Origin: Dactylosporangium vinaceum | GTDB lineage: Bacteria; Actinomycetota; Actinomycetes; Mycobacteriales; Micromonosporaceae | Direction of reading: 5' to 3' | DNA length: 64,000 nucleotides | Assembly: GCF_019904175.1 (NCBI RefSeq) | Contig: NZ_CP061913.1 | Span: forward strand, 372,001-436,000 | Shown: positions 8,550 through 16,398 of the stretch, in pieces | Position numbering within the stretch: the stretch's first letter is position 1 | Layout of the letters: each line of letters starts with the position of its first letter | Position numbers and translations under genes: made by a program | The notes under the pieces: generated by a model | The model's database searches: none | What the model saw: only the letters and a program-made list of their open reading frames with translations | Told to the model about the DNA's origin: nothing

Positions 8550-10226
8550 GGTTCTGTCGCTGATCTTGTGATGGATGTTGACTCATCTGCTCAGGAGGAT
8601 GCGTTTGCGAAGCAGGTCAAGGCCGGCCCGGCCGAACATCTGCCGTTTCAGCATCTTGATCCGGTTGACCGTGCCTTCGACCGCTCCGGAACTGCATGGG
8701 AGTGAAAGTCCATTGTGGACGGCGTCGTAGTCTCGGCGGAGACCACGGGCGAACGATGCAAGCGGCGCCAAGGTGTCGCGTTCCACGGCATTGATCCACT
8801 CCTCAAGCCGATTGCCGTGCCGACCGGTCATCATCACCGCGAACGCCCGCACATGGCCGACAAGCCGACGCAGCGCGGCATCATGAACGCGAATCCCTTG
8901 CAGCGCAGCTCTTTCGGCATCGTTCAGACGGTCAGGACGGGTCATGAACCACGAGGTCACCTTTCGGACCGACGGCGGTTTCGGGCCGATCTGCGCTGCG
9001 TGACCGCGGCCATGCCGAAACCGTCGCAGATACCGCTGGACCGCTAGCTCCCCGCCGGGATAGCCGAGCTGCCTGATCTCCCTGAACAACGCGGTCGCGT
9101 TGCGTTCACCCTCATGCCAGCGCCGGTGCAAATAGCCGGTGTAGTCATCGACGAGATGCGTCCGCTGCTCGGTGATCGCCGTAAGGTCATCCACCGACCG
9201 GGCCCGGACGATCTTCCGGACCGTCGCCGGGTGCAGCCCGAGCTCACGACCGATCGCCGCCTTCGACAATCCCGTCGCGACGAGCGCATGCACCGCAGCG
9301 TGCTGTTCCCGGAACCGGGCAACAATCTTCAACTCCGGCAACTGCTGGATCGCCGGCGGCGCATCGGCCACCGCAACCTGCAGCGTCGGCTCACCTAGAT
9401 GAGCGCGATGCTCGTTCACCGTCTTCTCCACCGCCTGACCAAGGTTCTGCCACAGATGGAACCGGTCAGCAACCTGCACCGCCTGCGGCGCACCCTGACT
9501 GGCGCCCTCCGCATAACCACCGGCACGGTCCCGGCAGACGACTTCGGTTTCCGGATGCCGCCGCAACCACACCGCCAGGTCATCACCATCCCGGCCCTCG
9601 AACAGATCCAGCGGCCGACGCGTGTCCATGTCGATCAGCACCGTGTCGTATCGGCGGCCTCGACGGAACGCGAAATCGTCCACGCCGACCGCCCGGACCG
9701 GTCCCATCACCGGATCCGGCAAGGCCCGCACCAGCCGCAGCAACGTGTCCCTGCTGACACCCAACCCGGCCGCAGCCGCCAACCGCACCCCCGCCCGACC
9801 CGCCAACGCCAGCCCGATCTGCGTCAACAGCCCACACAGCAACGGCGTGAACCGATCATGCGGCCTCGTGAGACCTGGCACCTGCTCAGCGAACGTCATC
9901 GCCGAGCAGTCCGCGTTATCACACCGGAACCGGCGCACCCGCAACCGCACCTTGACGTCCAACCCGCCAGCCGCAACATCCCGAAGCTCGCGTAGATAGC
10001 CGCCATGAATCCGCCGGGACGCCACACCACACCGACCACACACCCCAGTCGCAGACCGCATCCGAGCCTCGAGCAACACCACCCCGGACCCACGCTCAAC
10101 CCGATCAATAACCAGGTCAGCCAGGTGCGGCAGCAACTCTTCCACAACAGAACACGCCGCACATGATCGTCAATATCGTTGCCAACCCGTTGAACATGTC
10201 CACATCACAAGATCAGCGACAGAACC
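8550..10226 (-). mobile_element. ISL3-family element, copy 2, intact ends
   Basis: Inverted repeats of 24 perfect bases at 8550-8573 and 10203-10226 (starting GGTTCTGTCGCTGATC) bound the element. The 8-bp duplication CGGATTTT flanks it at 8542-8549 and 10227-10234. It sits inside the IS256 transposase gene. Its ends and transposase differ clearly from copy 1, so these are two different ISL3 elements rather than a duplication. Confidence 0.95.
8583..10145 (-). CDS. ISL3 family transposase (copy 2)
   Basis: 520 residues from a GTG at 10145. The N-terminal zinc ribbon (CGRCGVASRRIHGGY, CDNADC) is followed by an HTH and the DDE_Tnp_ISL3 domain (GVDDFAFRRGRRYDTVLID, VCRDRAGGYAEGA, SSGAVEGTVNRIKMLKRQMF). 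The end, LLRKRILLSR, lies a few bases inside the terminal repeat. The internal HTH (GLSKAAIGRELGLHPATVRK) is typical of the longer ISL3 transposases. The reading frame is unbroken. Confidence 0.9.
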   Translation of the reverse strand: MEELLPHLADLVIDRVERGSGVVLLEARMRSATGVCGRCGVASRRIHGGYLRELRDVAAGGLDVKVRLRVRRFRCDNADCSAMTFAEQVPGLTRPHDRFTPLLCGLLTQIGLALAGRAGVRLAAAAGLGVSRDTLLRLVRALPDPVMGPVRAVGVDDFAFRRGRRYDTVLIDMDTRRPLDLFEGRDGDDLAVWLRRHPETEVVCRDRAGGYAEGASQGAPQAVQVADRFHLWQNLGQAVEKTVNEHRAHLGEPTLQVAVADAPPAIQQLPELKIVARFREQHAAVHALVATGLSKAAIGRELGLHPATVRKIVRARSVDDLTAITEQRTHLVDDYTGYLHRRWHEGERNATALFREIRQLGYPGGELAVQRYLRRFRHGRGHAAQIGPKPPSVRKVTSWFMTRPDRLNDAERAALQGIRVHDAALRRLVGHVRAFAVMMTGRHGNRLEEWINAVERDTLAPLASFARGLRRDYDAVHNGLSLPCSSGAVEGTVNRIKMLKRQMFGRAGLDLLRKRILLSR

Positions 10227-10234
10227 CGGATTTT

Positions 10235-10828
10235 GACGTTGATCGCGTCCAGGAACACCACCGGATACACGCGGTCCAGGGGCCGGTGCTGCCACTCGGC
10301 CATACCGTCCATGACCTTGTCCGTGATGGTGGAGATCGTCTGCCGCGACACATCAGCGCCATACACCTCGGCCAAATGGGCGCTGATCTCACCGTTCGTG
10401 AGCCCTTTCGCCGACAGTGACAGCACCATGTCCTCGACCCCGGACAGCCGCCGTTGCCGCTTGCGCACGAGCTGCGGCTCGAACGAGCCGTCCCGGTCCC
10501 GCGGCACGGTGATCTGCACCGGCCCGACGTCGGTGAGCACGGTCTTGGCCCGGGTGCCGTTGCGGGAGTTCCCGCCGTCTTTGCCGGCCGGGTCGTGTTT
10601 GGCATACCCGAGGTGATCGGTGATCTCCCCGTCCAGCGCGGCCTCGATCACCCGCTTGGTCAGCTGCTGCAGCAGACCGCCTTCACCGGTCAGCTGCAGG
10701 CCCGCTGCGCGGGCCTGCTCCACCAGCCGGCCGACCAGCTCGGCATCAACACCCTCCGGCGTCACCACTGGAGTCGTCTTCTTCACCACCGCAGCAGTAT
10801 CCCCGGCGGCCTCGATCGTCACGGTCAT
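10235..10828 (-). pseudogene. IS256 transposase, N-terminal fragment
   Basis: 198 codons from ATG 10828, through LTGEGGLLQQLTKRVIEAAL, the ITVPRDRDGSFEPQLV strand region and the first catalytic Asp region (VVFLDAINVKIR). The reading then runs into ISL3 copy 2 and stops after a few foreign residues. A ribosome site (AGGAGACACC) lies just before the ATG, followed by the IS256 terminal repeat. See 7839-8549 for the other half. Confidence 0.9.
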
Positions 10829-10874
10829 CAGGTGTCTCCTTGATCGGGAGTTACACCGTTCGTTTTACAGTCCC

Positions 10875-10882
10875 TGGACATC
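10875..10882. repeat. Right target-site duplication of IS256 (TGGACATC)
   Basis: Direct copy of 6159-6166, immediately after the IS256 right terminal repeat and at the truncated end of the integrase gene. Confidence 0.9.
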
Positions 10883-11755
10883 CTCCCGGAGACCCCAGGT
10901 CCCCTGATCTCGGATGTCCGTCAGAACGGGGCAGGCCCAGCGCCCGGTGCGCCGCCATTCGGCGACGCGCTGGTCGGTCCAGATGAGCGGCTTGGCCGAC
11001 CTTACCGGTGGCAGTTCGACGTGGGTGGCCGCGTTGTAGGTGATCATCTGTCGGCGCATGGCGGCGTTGAGTGCAGCCCGCAGGGCGGCTTGGATGCGGC
11101 GTTGCGCGGCGGGTCCGGCGGGTTTCATGGTGCGGCGGTCGCCGTCGAAGCGCTGGCCTAGGTTGAGGTCGGGGTCGGCGAGGTGGGCCTGGAAGGCTTC
11201 GTTGTGGGCGTTGATCGCGTCGAACATCGCGGCGACGTGTTTGCCGGTGAGCCGGACCAGTTTGATGTGGCCGAGGTGTGGCTTGAGGTACTTGCGGATG
11301 TTGTCGGCGTAGTTGCGGCGGGTCGTTTCGCGCAGTGAGCGGCGGCCGGCGAGCCAGGCGTCGAGCCATTCGCCGACGGTGACGTCGTCGTGTTCGCCGT
11401 CGCTGTGCAGCAGTCGGCGGCCGGCGGTCTGGTCGGGGAGGGGCTCGCGGCGGCTGATGGCGCCGGCGATGAGGTTGCCGATGCGGGTGGCGTCCTCGGG
11501 CTCGTCGGCCAGGGCGAGCAGCGTACGGATGCGGTCGAGTTCGGTGTCGGCGTCGGCTTTGGTGGCGAAGCCGCCGCGGCGCAGTGGGCGGCGTTTGCCG
11601 GCTGCGGTTGGCGGGAGTTCGCATTGGTACTGCCAGATGCCGTGCGTCGGGTGCCACGAGCCGCCGGGGCGGCGCAGTTTCGGGCACGCGCGGCCGTAAG
11701 GGCGGCCGGTGGCGGGGTTGGTGCAGCTGCACCGTTTGTAGGTGGTGCCGTTCAA
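10883..11755 (-). pseudogene. int: Tyrosine integrase, 3' part lost
   Basis: Starts at TTG 11755, which overlaps the stop of the excisionase-like gene (TTGA) and has an AGGAGG site inside that gene. The N-terminal part carries a Cys-rich segment (CSCTNPATGRPYGRACPK) and an Arm-type DNA-binding region. The SAM-like core-binding domain follows (VGEWLDAWLAGRRSLRETTR, IRKYLKPHLGHIKLVRLTGK). The catalytic domain, with Arg, His-x-x-Arg and Tyr, is missing. The integrase-like sequence fades after about residue 275 and the frame runs into the IS pile. Integrases of this family are about 390-450 residues. The element it served can no longer excise by itself. Confidence 0.8.
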
Positions 11756-12054
11756 CCGTGCCTCCTAACGGGCGGTCGGTGCGGGTCGCGGGTCGTGTCG
11801 ATCGACGCTTCGCTTCGGGCGGTGGTCAAGTCGCCGGTACCGGTGGGGTCGGCGATGGCGAGCAGATGGGCGACGGCGACGCGGTAGCGGCGGCCGATCC
11901 GCAGGACCGGGACGGGGAATTCGCCGGTGGCGGCGAGGGCGTAGGCGGTGGAGCGGCCGATGCCGAGTACGGCGGCGGCGGTGGGCAGGTCGGTGACAGC
12001 GCCGAGGGCGCGGATGTCGTCGACGGTCCAGATGCGCGGTTGCGTGGTGGACAC
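11752..12054 (-). CDS. Excisionase-like HTH protein
   Basis: 100 residues from GTG 12054, with a GAGGAAG site upstream; an earlier ATG at 12093 is possible. It carries a MerR/excisionase-type winged HTH (DLPTAAAVLGIGRSTAYALA followed by EFPVPVLRIGRRYRVAVAHL), the DNA-binding form used by recombination directionality factors of actinobacterial integrative elements. It lies directly before the integrase with a 4-bp overlap, the usual xis-int order. The C-terminal 30 residues are hydrophilic and show no motif. Confidence 0.75.
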   Translation of the reverse strand: MSTTQPRIWTVDDIRALGAVTDLPTAAAVLGIGRSTAYALAATGEFPVPVLRIGRRYRVAVAHLLAIADPTGTGDLTTARSEASIDTTRDPHRPPVRRHG

Positions 12055-12147
12055 GGTGCTTCCTCTTTCGTCTGGTTGCTGAGCTTGCTGCATGGTTGCG
12101 GCGAGGGCCTGGGCCGGCGGTGCGGACGCCGGCAGGTTGGGCGGGGA

Positions 12148-13005
12148 TCAGGCGGTGAACTGTGCGAGTGCGCTGAGGCGGTGGCGGTACCAGCCGGTGT
12201 GGGCCACGGCCCAGACCTCCCCGGCGGGTAACGGTGTGCCGGCGCGGTGGCCGGTGGCGACGGGGACGGCTACCGGCTGGTCGGTCAGGAGGTGTTGGAG
12301 GTTGCGTTCGCGAGCGGGGCTGTGCAGCCAGAACAGGACGGGCCAGACCCGGCCGAGGGCGCGGGCGAGGTCGGTGTACCCGTCGAGCTTGTTCACGAGC
12401 GTGTACAGCGGTTCGGTGCCGGTGTCGTACTCGAGGAAGAACGGCACCGTGACGTTGTCTTCGCGCCATTCGCCGTACCCGTCGGGCCGTACCCGCGGCT
12501 GGTAGGCGTGCAGCAGGGCCGGGTCGCCCGGGCGGACGAACGCGCCGGGGCGGCGGCAGGTCGACTCCGACCACCAGGCCGCCAGTTCGGTGCGGGGATG
12601 GGTGCGGGCGTGGGCGGCGAGGCCGGTGAAGAACTGGTTGACGCCGAGGCGGTGGGCGAGGAGGTGCCCGGCAGTCCAGCGCCGGTGTTCGGTGCGGGCG
12701 TGTTCGCGTCGGGGCGGGCGTTCGCCGCGGGCGGCGGCGATGGTTTCGGCGCCGAGTTGGGCGATGACGTAGTGGTACGGGTAGGAGCCGCCGTCGGGGC
12801 GGTGTGGCCGGAACCGCTGGATCAGGCGGAGGCCGGTCAGGGTGCGCAGGCGGCGCTGGCAGAAGTCCAGTGACGGGAACAGGGCGGCCGAGATCTGGAA
12901 CGAAGTGAGGACACCGTGGTCGTAGAGCCAGCCGAGCAAGGTGCGGTCGCGGTCGGTGAGCCGGAACTGGACGCGCAGGACGGGATCATCCATGACGGTT
13001 CCCAC
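12148..13005 (-). CDS. Replication-relaxation family protein
   Basis: 285 residues from GTG 13005, or 281 from the ATG at 12993. The N-terminal winged-helix part (LTDRDRTLLGWLYDHGVLTS, then FCQRRLRTLTGLRLIQRF) and the later FFLEYDTGTEPLYTLVNKLD region match the replication-relaxation protein family found on actinobacterial plasmids and integrative elements. The family has been linked to plasmid replication or relaxation functions, but its chemistry is not settled. Gene order (this gene, xis, int) indicates the remains of an integrative element. No conjugative ATPase or Rep gene is visible in the window. Confidence 0.75.
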   Translation of the reverse strand: MGTVMDDPVLRVQFRLTDRDRTLLGWLYDHGVLTSFQISAALFPSLDFCQRRLRTLTGLRLIQRFRPHRPDGGSYPYHYVIAQLGAETIAAARGERPPRREHARTEHRRWTAGHLLAHRLGVNQFFTGLAAHARTHPRTELAAWWSESTCRRPGAFVRPGDPALLHAYQPRVRPDGYGEWREDNVTVPFFLEYDTGTEPLYTLVNKLDGYTDLARALGRVWPVLFWLHSPARERNLQHLLTDQPVAVPVATGHRAGTPLPAGEVWAVAHTGWYRHRLSALAQFTA

Positions 13006-14059
13006 CCCGCCGGAGACCCCGAAGGAGAGGGTCTGTCGCAGTACTGCCGCCGGTCGGCGACAGCGGCTGCGGGCTGCGGTGTGAGCGGGTTGGCGGGGTC
13101 GGTTTCGGGGTCAGGGTGAAGACCGACCCCATTGGTGACGGCAAGCGGGACGGTCGGGCTGACGGCAAGCCGAGACCGGCGGCTGGGCAGTGGCAGGGCA
13201 TGGTGGTGGCCAAGCGGGCGCTCCATTCTGATCATGGATTGAGCGAGTGCTGTCGGGACTTGTCATGTGGGCGGTCGTGTGCCCTGTGCCGGCGTGGCCG
13301 GCGGCGGGACCGTTCCCGTTGTGACGACCGCCTGGTATGGCCGGGAGACGCGCCAGCCGTGGTGGCGCCTTCAGCTGCGGCGTGTCTGGCGGTGCGCCAC
13401 GACCCTTGCGGCGATCTGTCACCTCTCAAACCGGCGCTTGTGAGCTGTGGCGAACACCTGGCCATCTCACAGAGGTCTGACACCGCCGCCGGTCGCGCGT
13501 CAGTACTGCGGATTCGTACGTCTCACAGCCGTGGCGGTCGCTGTGAGACGCACGATCTCGCGTCGTCTGCGTGCCGGAGGCGAGCGCCTGCCTCGCTGTG
13601 CCTGCACGGCTGGCAACCAGCCTGCCGCCGCGCCGGCTTCCGGATCGGGACGGACGGTCCGGCGGCCTCCTCGCGCCGCCGGACCGTACACCCCCTATCC
13701 GGGTTTGTGAGCGCTGGCGAACGCCCCCGCGGCTCACAGCCGCTCACAGACCGCACACAACGTCATTGGCCACCCGCCGCTCACACACACGGGCGGCCGT
13801 GTGAGCGGCTGTGAGTCCGTTGTGAGCAGATGGCATCCGCTGCTGTGAGTGTCATGCGCTATGGGCGCCGCGCTGTCCAGCGGGAACCGTGTCACAGTGT
13901 CAGGTCATCGCCGCTGACGGACACCGTTGTCACGGTTCGATGTGCCGTGTCAAACCGCAGATCAGGCGACTTTTACATCGATCGATGTCGTTGGCATTGA
14001 CATGTCGGGCCGGGATGTCAACGCCATGTGACAAGCGCTGTGACGGCACCGGAGTGGTG
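13006..14059. other. Non-coding region upstream of the element genes
   Basis: No convincing gene lies in this stretch of about 1 kb; open frames here lack family features and run through repeated short motifs. It holds two motif clusters annotated separately. Its place upstream of the replication-relaxation gene makes a replication, transfer or control region plausible, which is inference. Confidence 0.6.
13439..13849. repeat. Cluster of 12 TGTGAG/CTCACA motifs
   Basis: The 6-mer TGTGAG or its complement begins at 13439, 13466, 13522, 13542, 13706, 13733, 13743, 13780, 13800, 13810, 13821 and 13844, in both orientations. Several sit close together (10-11 bp between starts at 13733/13743 and 13800/13810/13821). 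Twelve copies of a 6-mer in about 410 bases is far above chance. It looks like an array of binding sites for one protein, such as an iteron-like origin, a transfer origin control site or a repressor array. Confidence 0.65.
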
Positions 14060-14062
14060 TCA
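13890..14062. repeat. Cluster of TGTCA/TGACA motifs
   Basis: TGTCA or TGACA begins at 13890, 13898, 13928, 13948, 13998, 14016, 14029 and 14058. Two longer versions, GTGTCACAGTGTC near 13889 and GTGTCACGGTGTC near 14057, differ by one base. It lies directly beyond the 3' end of the XRE regulator gene. Likely protein-binding sites; no protein can be assigned. Confidence 0.45.
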
Positions 14063-14344
14063 CGGTGTCCGCGTCGCGGTCCTGCCGCGCCGCTCCAGGG
14101 TGGCGGTGACGGCCGCGGCGAGCACGGCGGCCGGTACGCCGAGCGACTCGGCCAGCACGTCCACCATGGCGCCGCCGGGCAGCCGCACGCCGCGTTCGTA
14201 CCGTGACAGCTCATGCCGCGTGATCGTCGTCCGCCCGGACACCTGGCAGATCCGGTCGGCCAGCTCCCGCTGACTCAGCCCGAGCGCCCGCCGGCGGTCC
14301 GCGACGAGCGCACCGAGGGTGGTACTGACGGAGGCGGTGTCCAT
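14060..14344 (-). CDS. XRE-family HTH regulator
   Basis: 94 residues from ATG 14344; an in-frame TTG at 14356 is also possible. A Cro/CI-type HTH spans residues 12-70, with LGLSQRELADRICQVSGRTT followed by ITRHELSRYERGVRLPGGAM and VLAESLGVPAAVL. The protein is essentially only this domain plus a basic tail. The DNA before its start (14351-14393) recurs at 35275-35317. It probably regulates element or island genes; its target is unknown. Confidence 0.75.
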   Translation of the reverse strand: MDTASVSTTLGALVADRRRALGLSQRELADRICQVSGRTTITRHELSRYERGVRLPGGAMVDVLAESLGVPAAVLAAAVTATLERRGRTATRTP

Positions 14345-14692
14345 CGACGCTCCCAACAGGACGGTGGACGTCGATCAATGCTCACCTTCACGGGAAGCTC
14401 AAGTCGTCAGCCAGGACACCTGACTGGTGACGCGATAGGCGTCATGAGTCGTGCCGCCGGCGCGAGAAGGTGCTGGTGTGTGATGCGCCGTCGAGTTCGG
14501 CGGGCGATCACGACTCAGCTGAACCGGCGCTATTGACCCACACCGGACCTGCAAGGAGCGGAGTCCGGTCACCCTTCTTGGCCTGGTTGCTTGACGGTCG
14601 GCCCTGCAGATTCGGCATGGGCTTCCGGCCGGTGGTCGTCGCCCGTCACAGGCTTGGTATCGCCATCCGCCCATTCGGTTCCGACGGACGAC
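14345..14692. other. Intergenic region between XRE and GntR genes
   Basis: No gene is recognised. It contains the upstream segment of the XRE gene (14351-14393), a diverged copy of which lies at 35275-35317. Confidence 0.5.
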
Positions 14693-14720
14693 TTGCTGTA
14701 TTGCCTTAGGGCCATATATT
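14693..14720 (+). promoter_or_regulatory. Probable promoter of the GntR gene, leaderless transcript
   Basis: A -35-like TTGCTG (14693-14698) and a -10-like TATATT (14715-14720) are separated by 16 bp. The ATG of the GntR gene is at 14729, only 8 bases after the -10 box, and no ribosome site can be seen. This spacing predicts transcription starting at or just before the ATG, which is common in actinobacteria. Confidence 0.45.
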
Positions 14721-14728
14721 GATTCGAC

Positions 14729-15133
14729 ATGGAGATTTTCGAGACCTACTACTGCGGGTACGCCATGGTCGCGGCGGCATTGCGGCGGGAAATCCTCGAC
14801 GGCCAACTCGCGCCAGGCGCGTCGCTGCCGTCGGAGAAAGAGCTCACCGTCCGGTTCGAGTGCAGCCGCGACATGGTGCGCGACGCATTGCAGGTCCTGC
14901 GCCGCGAGCTGCTGATCGTGTCGCTGCGGGGCAGAGCGCACCGGGTCGCGCCGGTCCCGGACCGGCAGCGGCTGGCCCTGGCCGCCGGCGCATCGGTCAT
15001 CGGCCGGATGCCCTACGAGTTCGAACTCGGCGCACTGGACTGCAGCCCCGAGACGCCACTGCTGCAGGTCACCACCCACGACGGCAACGTGCAGGCTTTC
15101 CCGGCCGACCGGTTCCTGCTCGCGAACCCGTGA
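14729..15133 (+). CDS. Short GntR-type winged-helix regulator
   Basis: 134 residues. The GntR winged-helix HTH covers residues 10-70 (MVAAALRREILDGQLAPGAS, LPSEKELTVRFECSRDMVRD, ALQVLRRELLIVSLRGRAHR). The remaining 60 residues are too short for a full FadR or UTRA ligand domain, so the effector domain is either lost or a minimal one, as in small integrative-element GntR proteins such as KorSA-like repressors. Transcription is probably leaderless from the promoter at 14693-14720. Downstream is a fragment of an XRE antitoxin on the other strand. Confidence 0.75.
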   Translation: MEIFETYYCGYAMVAAALRREILDGQLAPGASLPSEKELTVRFECSRDMVRDALQVLRRELLIVSLRGRAHRVAPVPDRQRLALAAGASVIGRMPYEFELGALDCSPETPLLQVTTHDGNVQAFPADRFLLANP

Positions 15134-15175
15134 ACGGCTGGTCACCGACGTCGAACGAATATCGCCGCGGCGATC

Positions 15176-15292
15176 TACTCACGCAGCGCCGTCAGGCCGG
15201 GCGGCCAGCCGCAGCTCTTTTTCGACTTCAGCGACACGCTCTGCCGCTCCTTCGGCGGCCAGGACCCGCCGCTCCCAATCCTTCAGACTCAT
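15176..15292 (-). pseudogene. N-terminal fragment of an XRE-type antitoxin
   Basis: From ATG 15292 it reads MSLKDWERRVLAAEGAAERV followed by AEVEKELRLAA, the typical N-terminal helix of HigA-like XRE antitoxins that continue GLTALREQAG. One extra C near 15197 shifts the frame, giving a stop at 15179. In the corrected frame GLTALRE is followed at once by TAG, and the HTH part is absent. No intact toxin partner is seen upstream. A degraded remnant of a toxin-antitoxin locus. Confidence 0.5.
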
Positions 15293-15413
15293 CGCCGCCC
15301 CTTCTTGGCATCCCCGACCTTGCGCTACGTGCCGTCGCCGATCAGCTTCTTGGTACTTCAAGTGTCTGAGGCCGCCGGTACTTCCTTGGTCGTCAGCGGT
15401 CCGATATAACCAT

Positions 15414-16319
15414 GTGATGCCGGGCGACGATGTCGAGACACGTATTCGCCTCGCGATGTTCCGGCATCTGGACCAGGTGAGCGCGAAGCACCCGGACGGC
15501 GTCCCCTCGGACGTCATCAACTCGTTCACGTTCGACGGTGCGCCGATGCGGCTGGTCGTGCAGCCCGGTATTCGCAAGCCGGCGATCTTGTCGGCAGCCT
15601 TGACCATTCGCACCACGTATACGCGGCCGGGTTTCGACGCTCCTTACGAGGACCAGTTCGGTGGGGACGGCAGTTTGCGGTACAAGTGGCGGGGCACTGA
15701 TCCTGCTCACCCCGACAATCGTGCCTTGCGTGAGGCGATGGTCCGGCGCCTGCCGCTGGCATATTTCGCTCCCGTGACCCGCGGCGTCTACGAAGCTATC
15801 TACCCCGTATATCTGGTCGAGGAAGATGCGGGGTCGCACGAGTTTGCCGTGGACCTCAGCGAATATTCACACTGGGCCGGGGACGGCGATGAGGTGTTGC
15901 TGGAGCGCCGTTACACTCGTCGGCTCACCAAGCAGCGGCTGCACCAGGTGATGTTCCGGCCGAGAGTGCTCCGCGCCTATGAATCCCGGTGCGCGCTTTG
16001 CCGCCTCGCTCACGCTCCGCTGCTCGACGCCGCGCACATCCTGCCCGATCACCATGAGCACGGCGACCCCGTTGTGCCGAACGGGCTGGCTATGTGCAAA
16101 ATCCATCACGCTGCCTACGACGCGAACATCCTCGGCGTCCGGCCCGACCGTGTGGTCGAGATCCGGGAGGACATTCTTGCCGAGATCGACGGCCCGATGC
16201 TCAAGCACGGCCTGCAGGAGATGCACGGTTCGGTGATTTTCCTGCCACGTTCCCGGCGCGATCATCCGGACCGCGACCGGCTCGAGCAGCGGTACGAGCA
16301 ATTCCGTTCAGCTGCCTGA
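15414..16319 (+). CDS. HNH endonuclease, restriction-like
   Basis: 301 residues from GTG 15414; ATG 15417 is an equal choice. The N-terminal two thirds form a conserved domain found in actinobacterial HNH proteins (GDGSLRYKWRGTDPAHPDNR, LREAMVRRLPLAYF, EAIYPVYLVEED). The C-terminal HNH domain has CALC near residue 192, the DAAHILPDHHEHGD His motif, NGLAMCKIHHAAYDANILGV and a conserved tail ending DRDRLEQRYEQFR. HNH proteins of this layout are usually annotated as putative restriction endonucleases, and an N-terminal reader domain would make it a modification-dependent (type IV-like) nuclease; that is inference. A -10-like TATAAC at 15405-15410 sits just before the start, so the mRNA may be leaderless. 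It converges on the helicase-nuclease gene. Confidence 0.75.
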   Translation: MMPGDDVETRIRLAMFRHLDQVSAKHPDGVPSDVINSFTFDGAPMRLVVQPGIRKPAILSAALTIRTTYTRPGFDAPYEDQFGGDGSLRYKWRGTDPAHPDNRALREAMVRRLPLAYFAPVTRGVYEAIYPVYLVEEDAGSHEFAVDLSEYSHWAGDGDEVLLERRYTRRLTKQRLHQVMFRPRVLRAYESRCALCRLAHAPLLDAAHILPDHHEHGDPVVPNGLAMCKIHHAAYDANILGVRPDRVVEIREDILAEIDGPMLKHGLQEMHGSVIFLPRSRRDHPDRDRLEQRYEQFRSAA

Positions 16320-16398
16320 GTCAGCGCAACGGTTCATCATCTGGCCGGCAAGCAAATCCCGCTTGATGCCTCACCCGGCAACAGGCTGGGCTGCGCGA

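Larger units (their letters stand above)
6167..10874 (-). mobile_element. IS256-family element carrying two nested ISL3 elements
   Basis: The outer ends are inverted repeats starting GGGACTGT and continuing to GGTGTAACTC. The right copy ends at 10874; the left copy begins at 6167 and is split after 17 bp by ISL3 copy 1 (6184-7805), resuming at 7814. The element is flanked by an 8-bp direct repeat TGGACATC at 6159-6166 and 10875-10882, as expected for IS256 transposition. After subtracting both ISL3 insertions and one copy of each duplication the element is about 1.39 kb, a normal IS256 size. It lies between the IS3 element and a truncated integrase. Confidence 0.9.

Noticed and set aside
13116..13814. 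A 232-codon plus-strand open frame in the gene-free region.
   Set aside because: The translation has no family resemblance and runs through the TGTGAG/CTCACA array; it is better explained as non-coding DNA.
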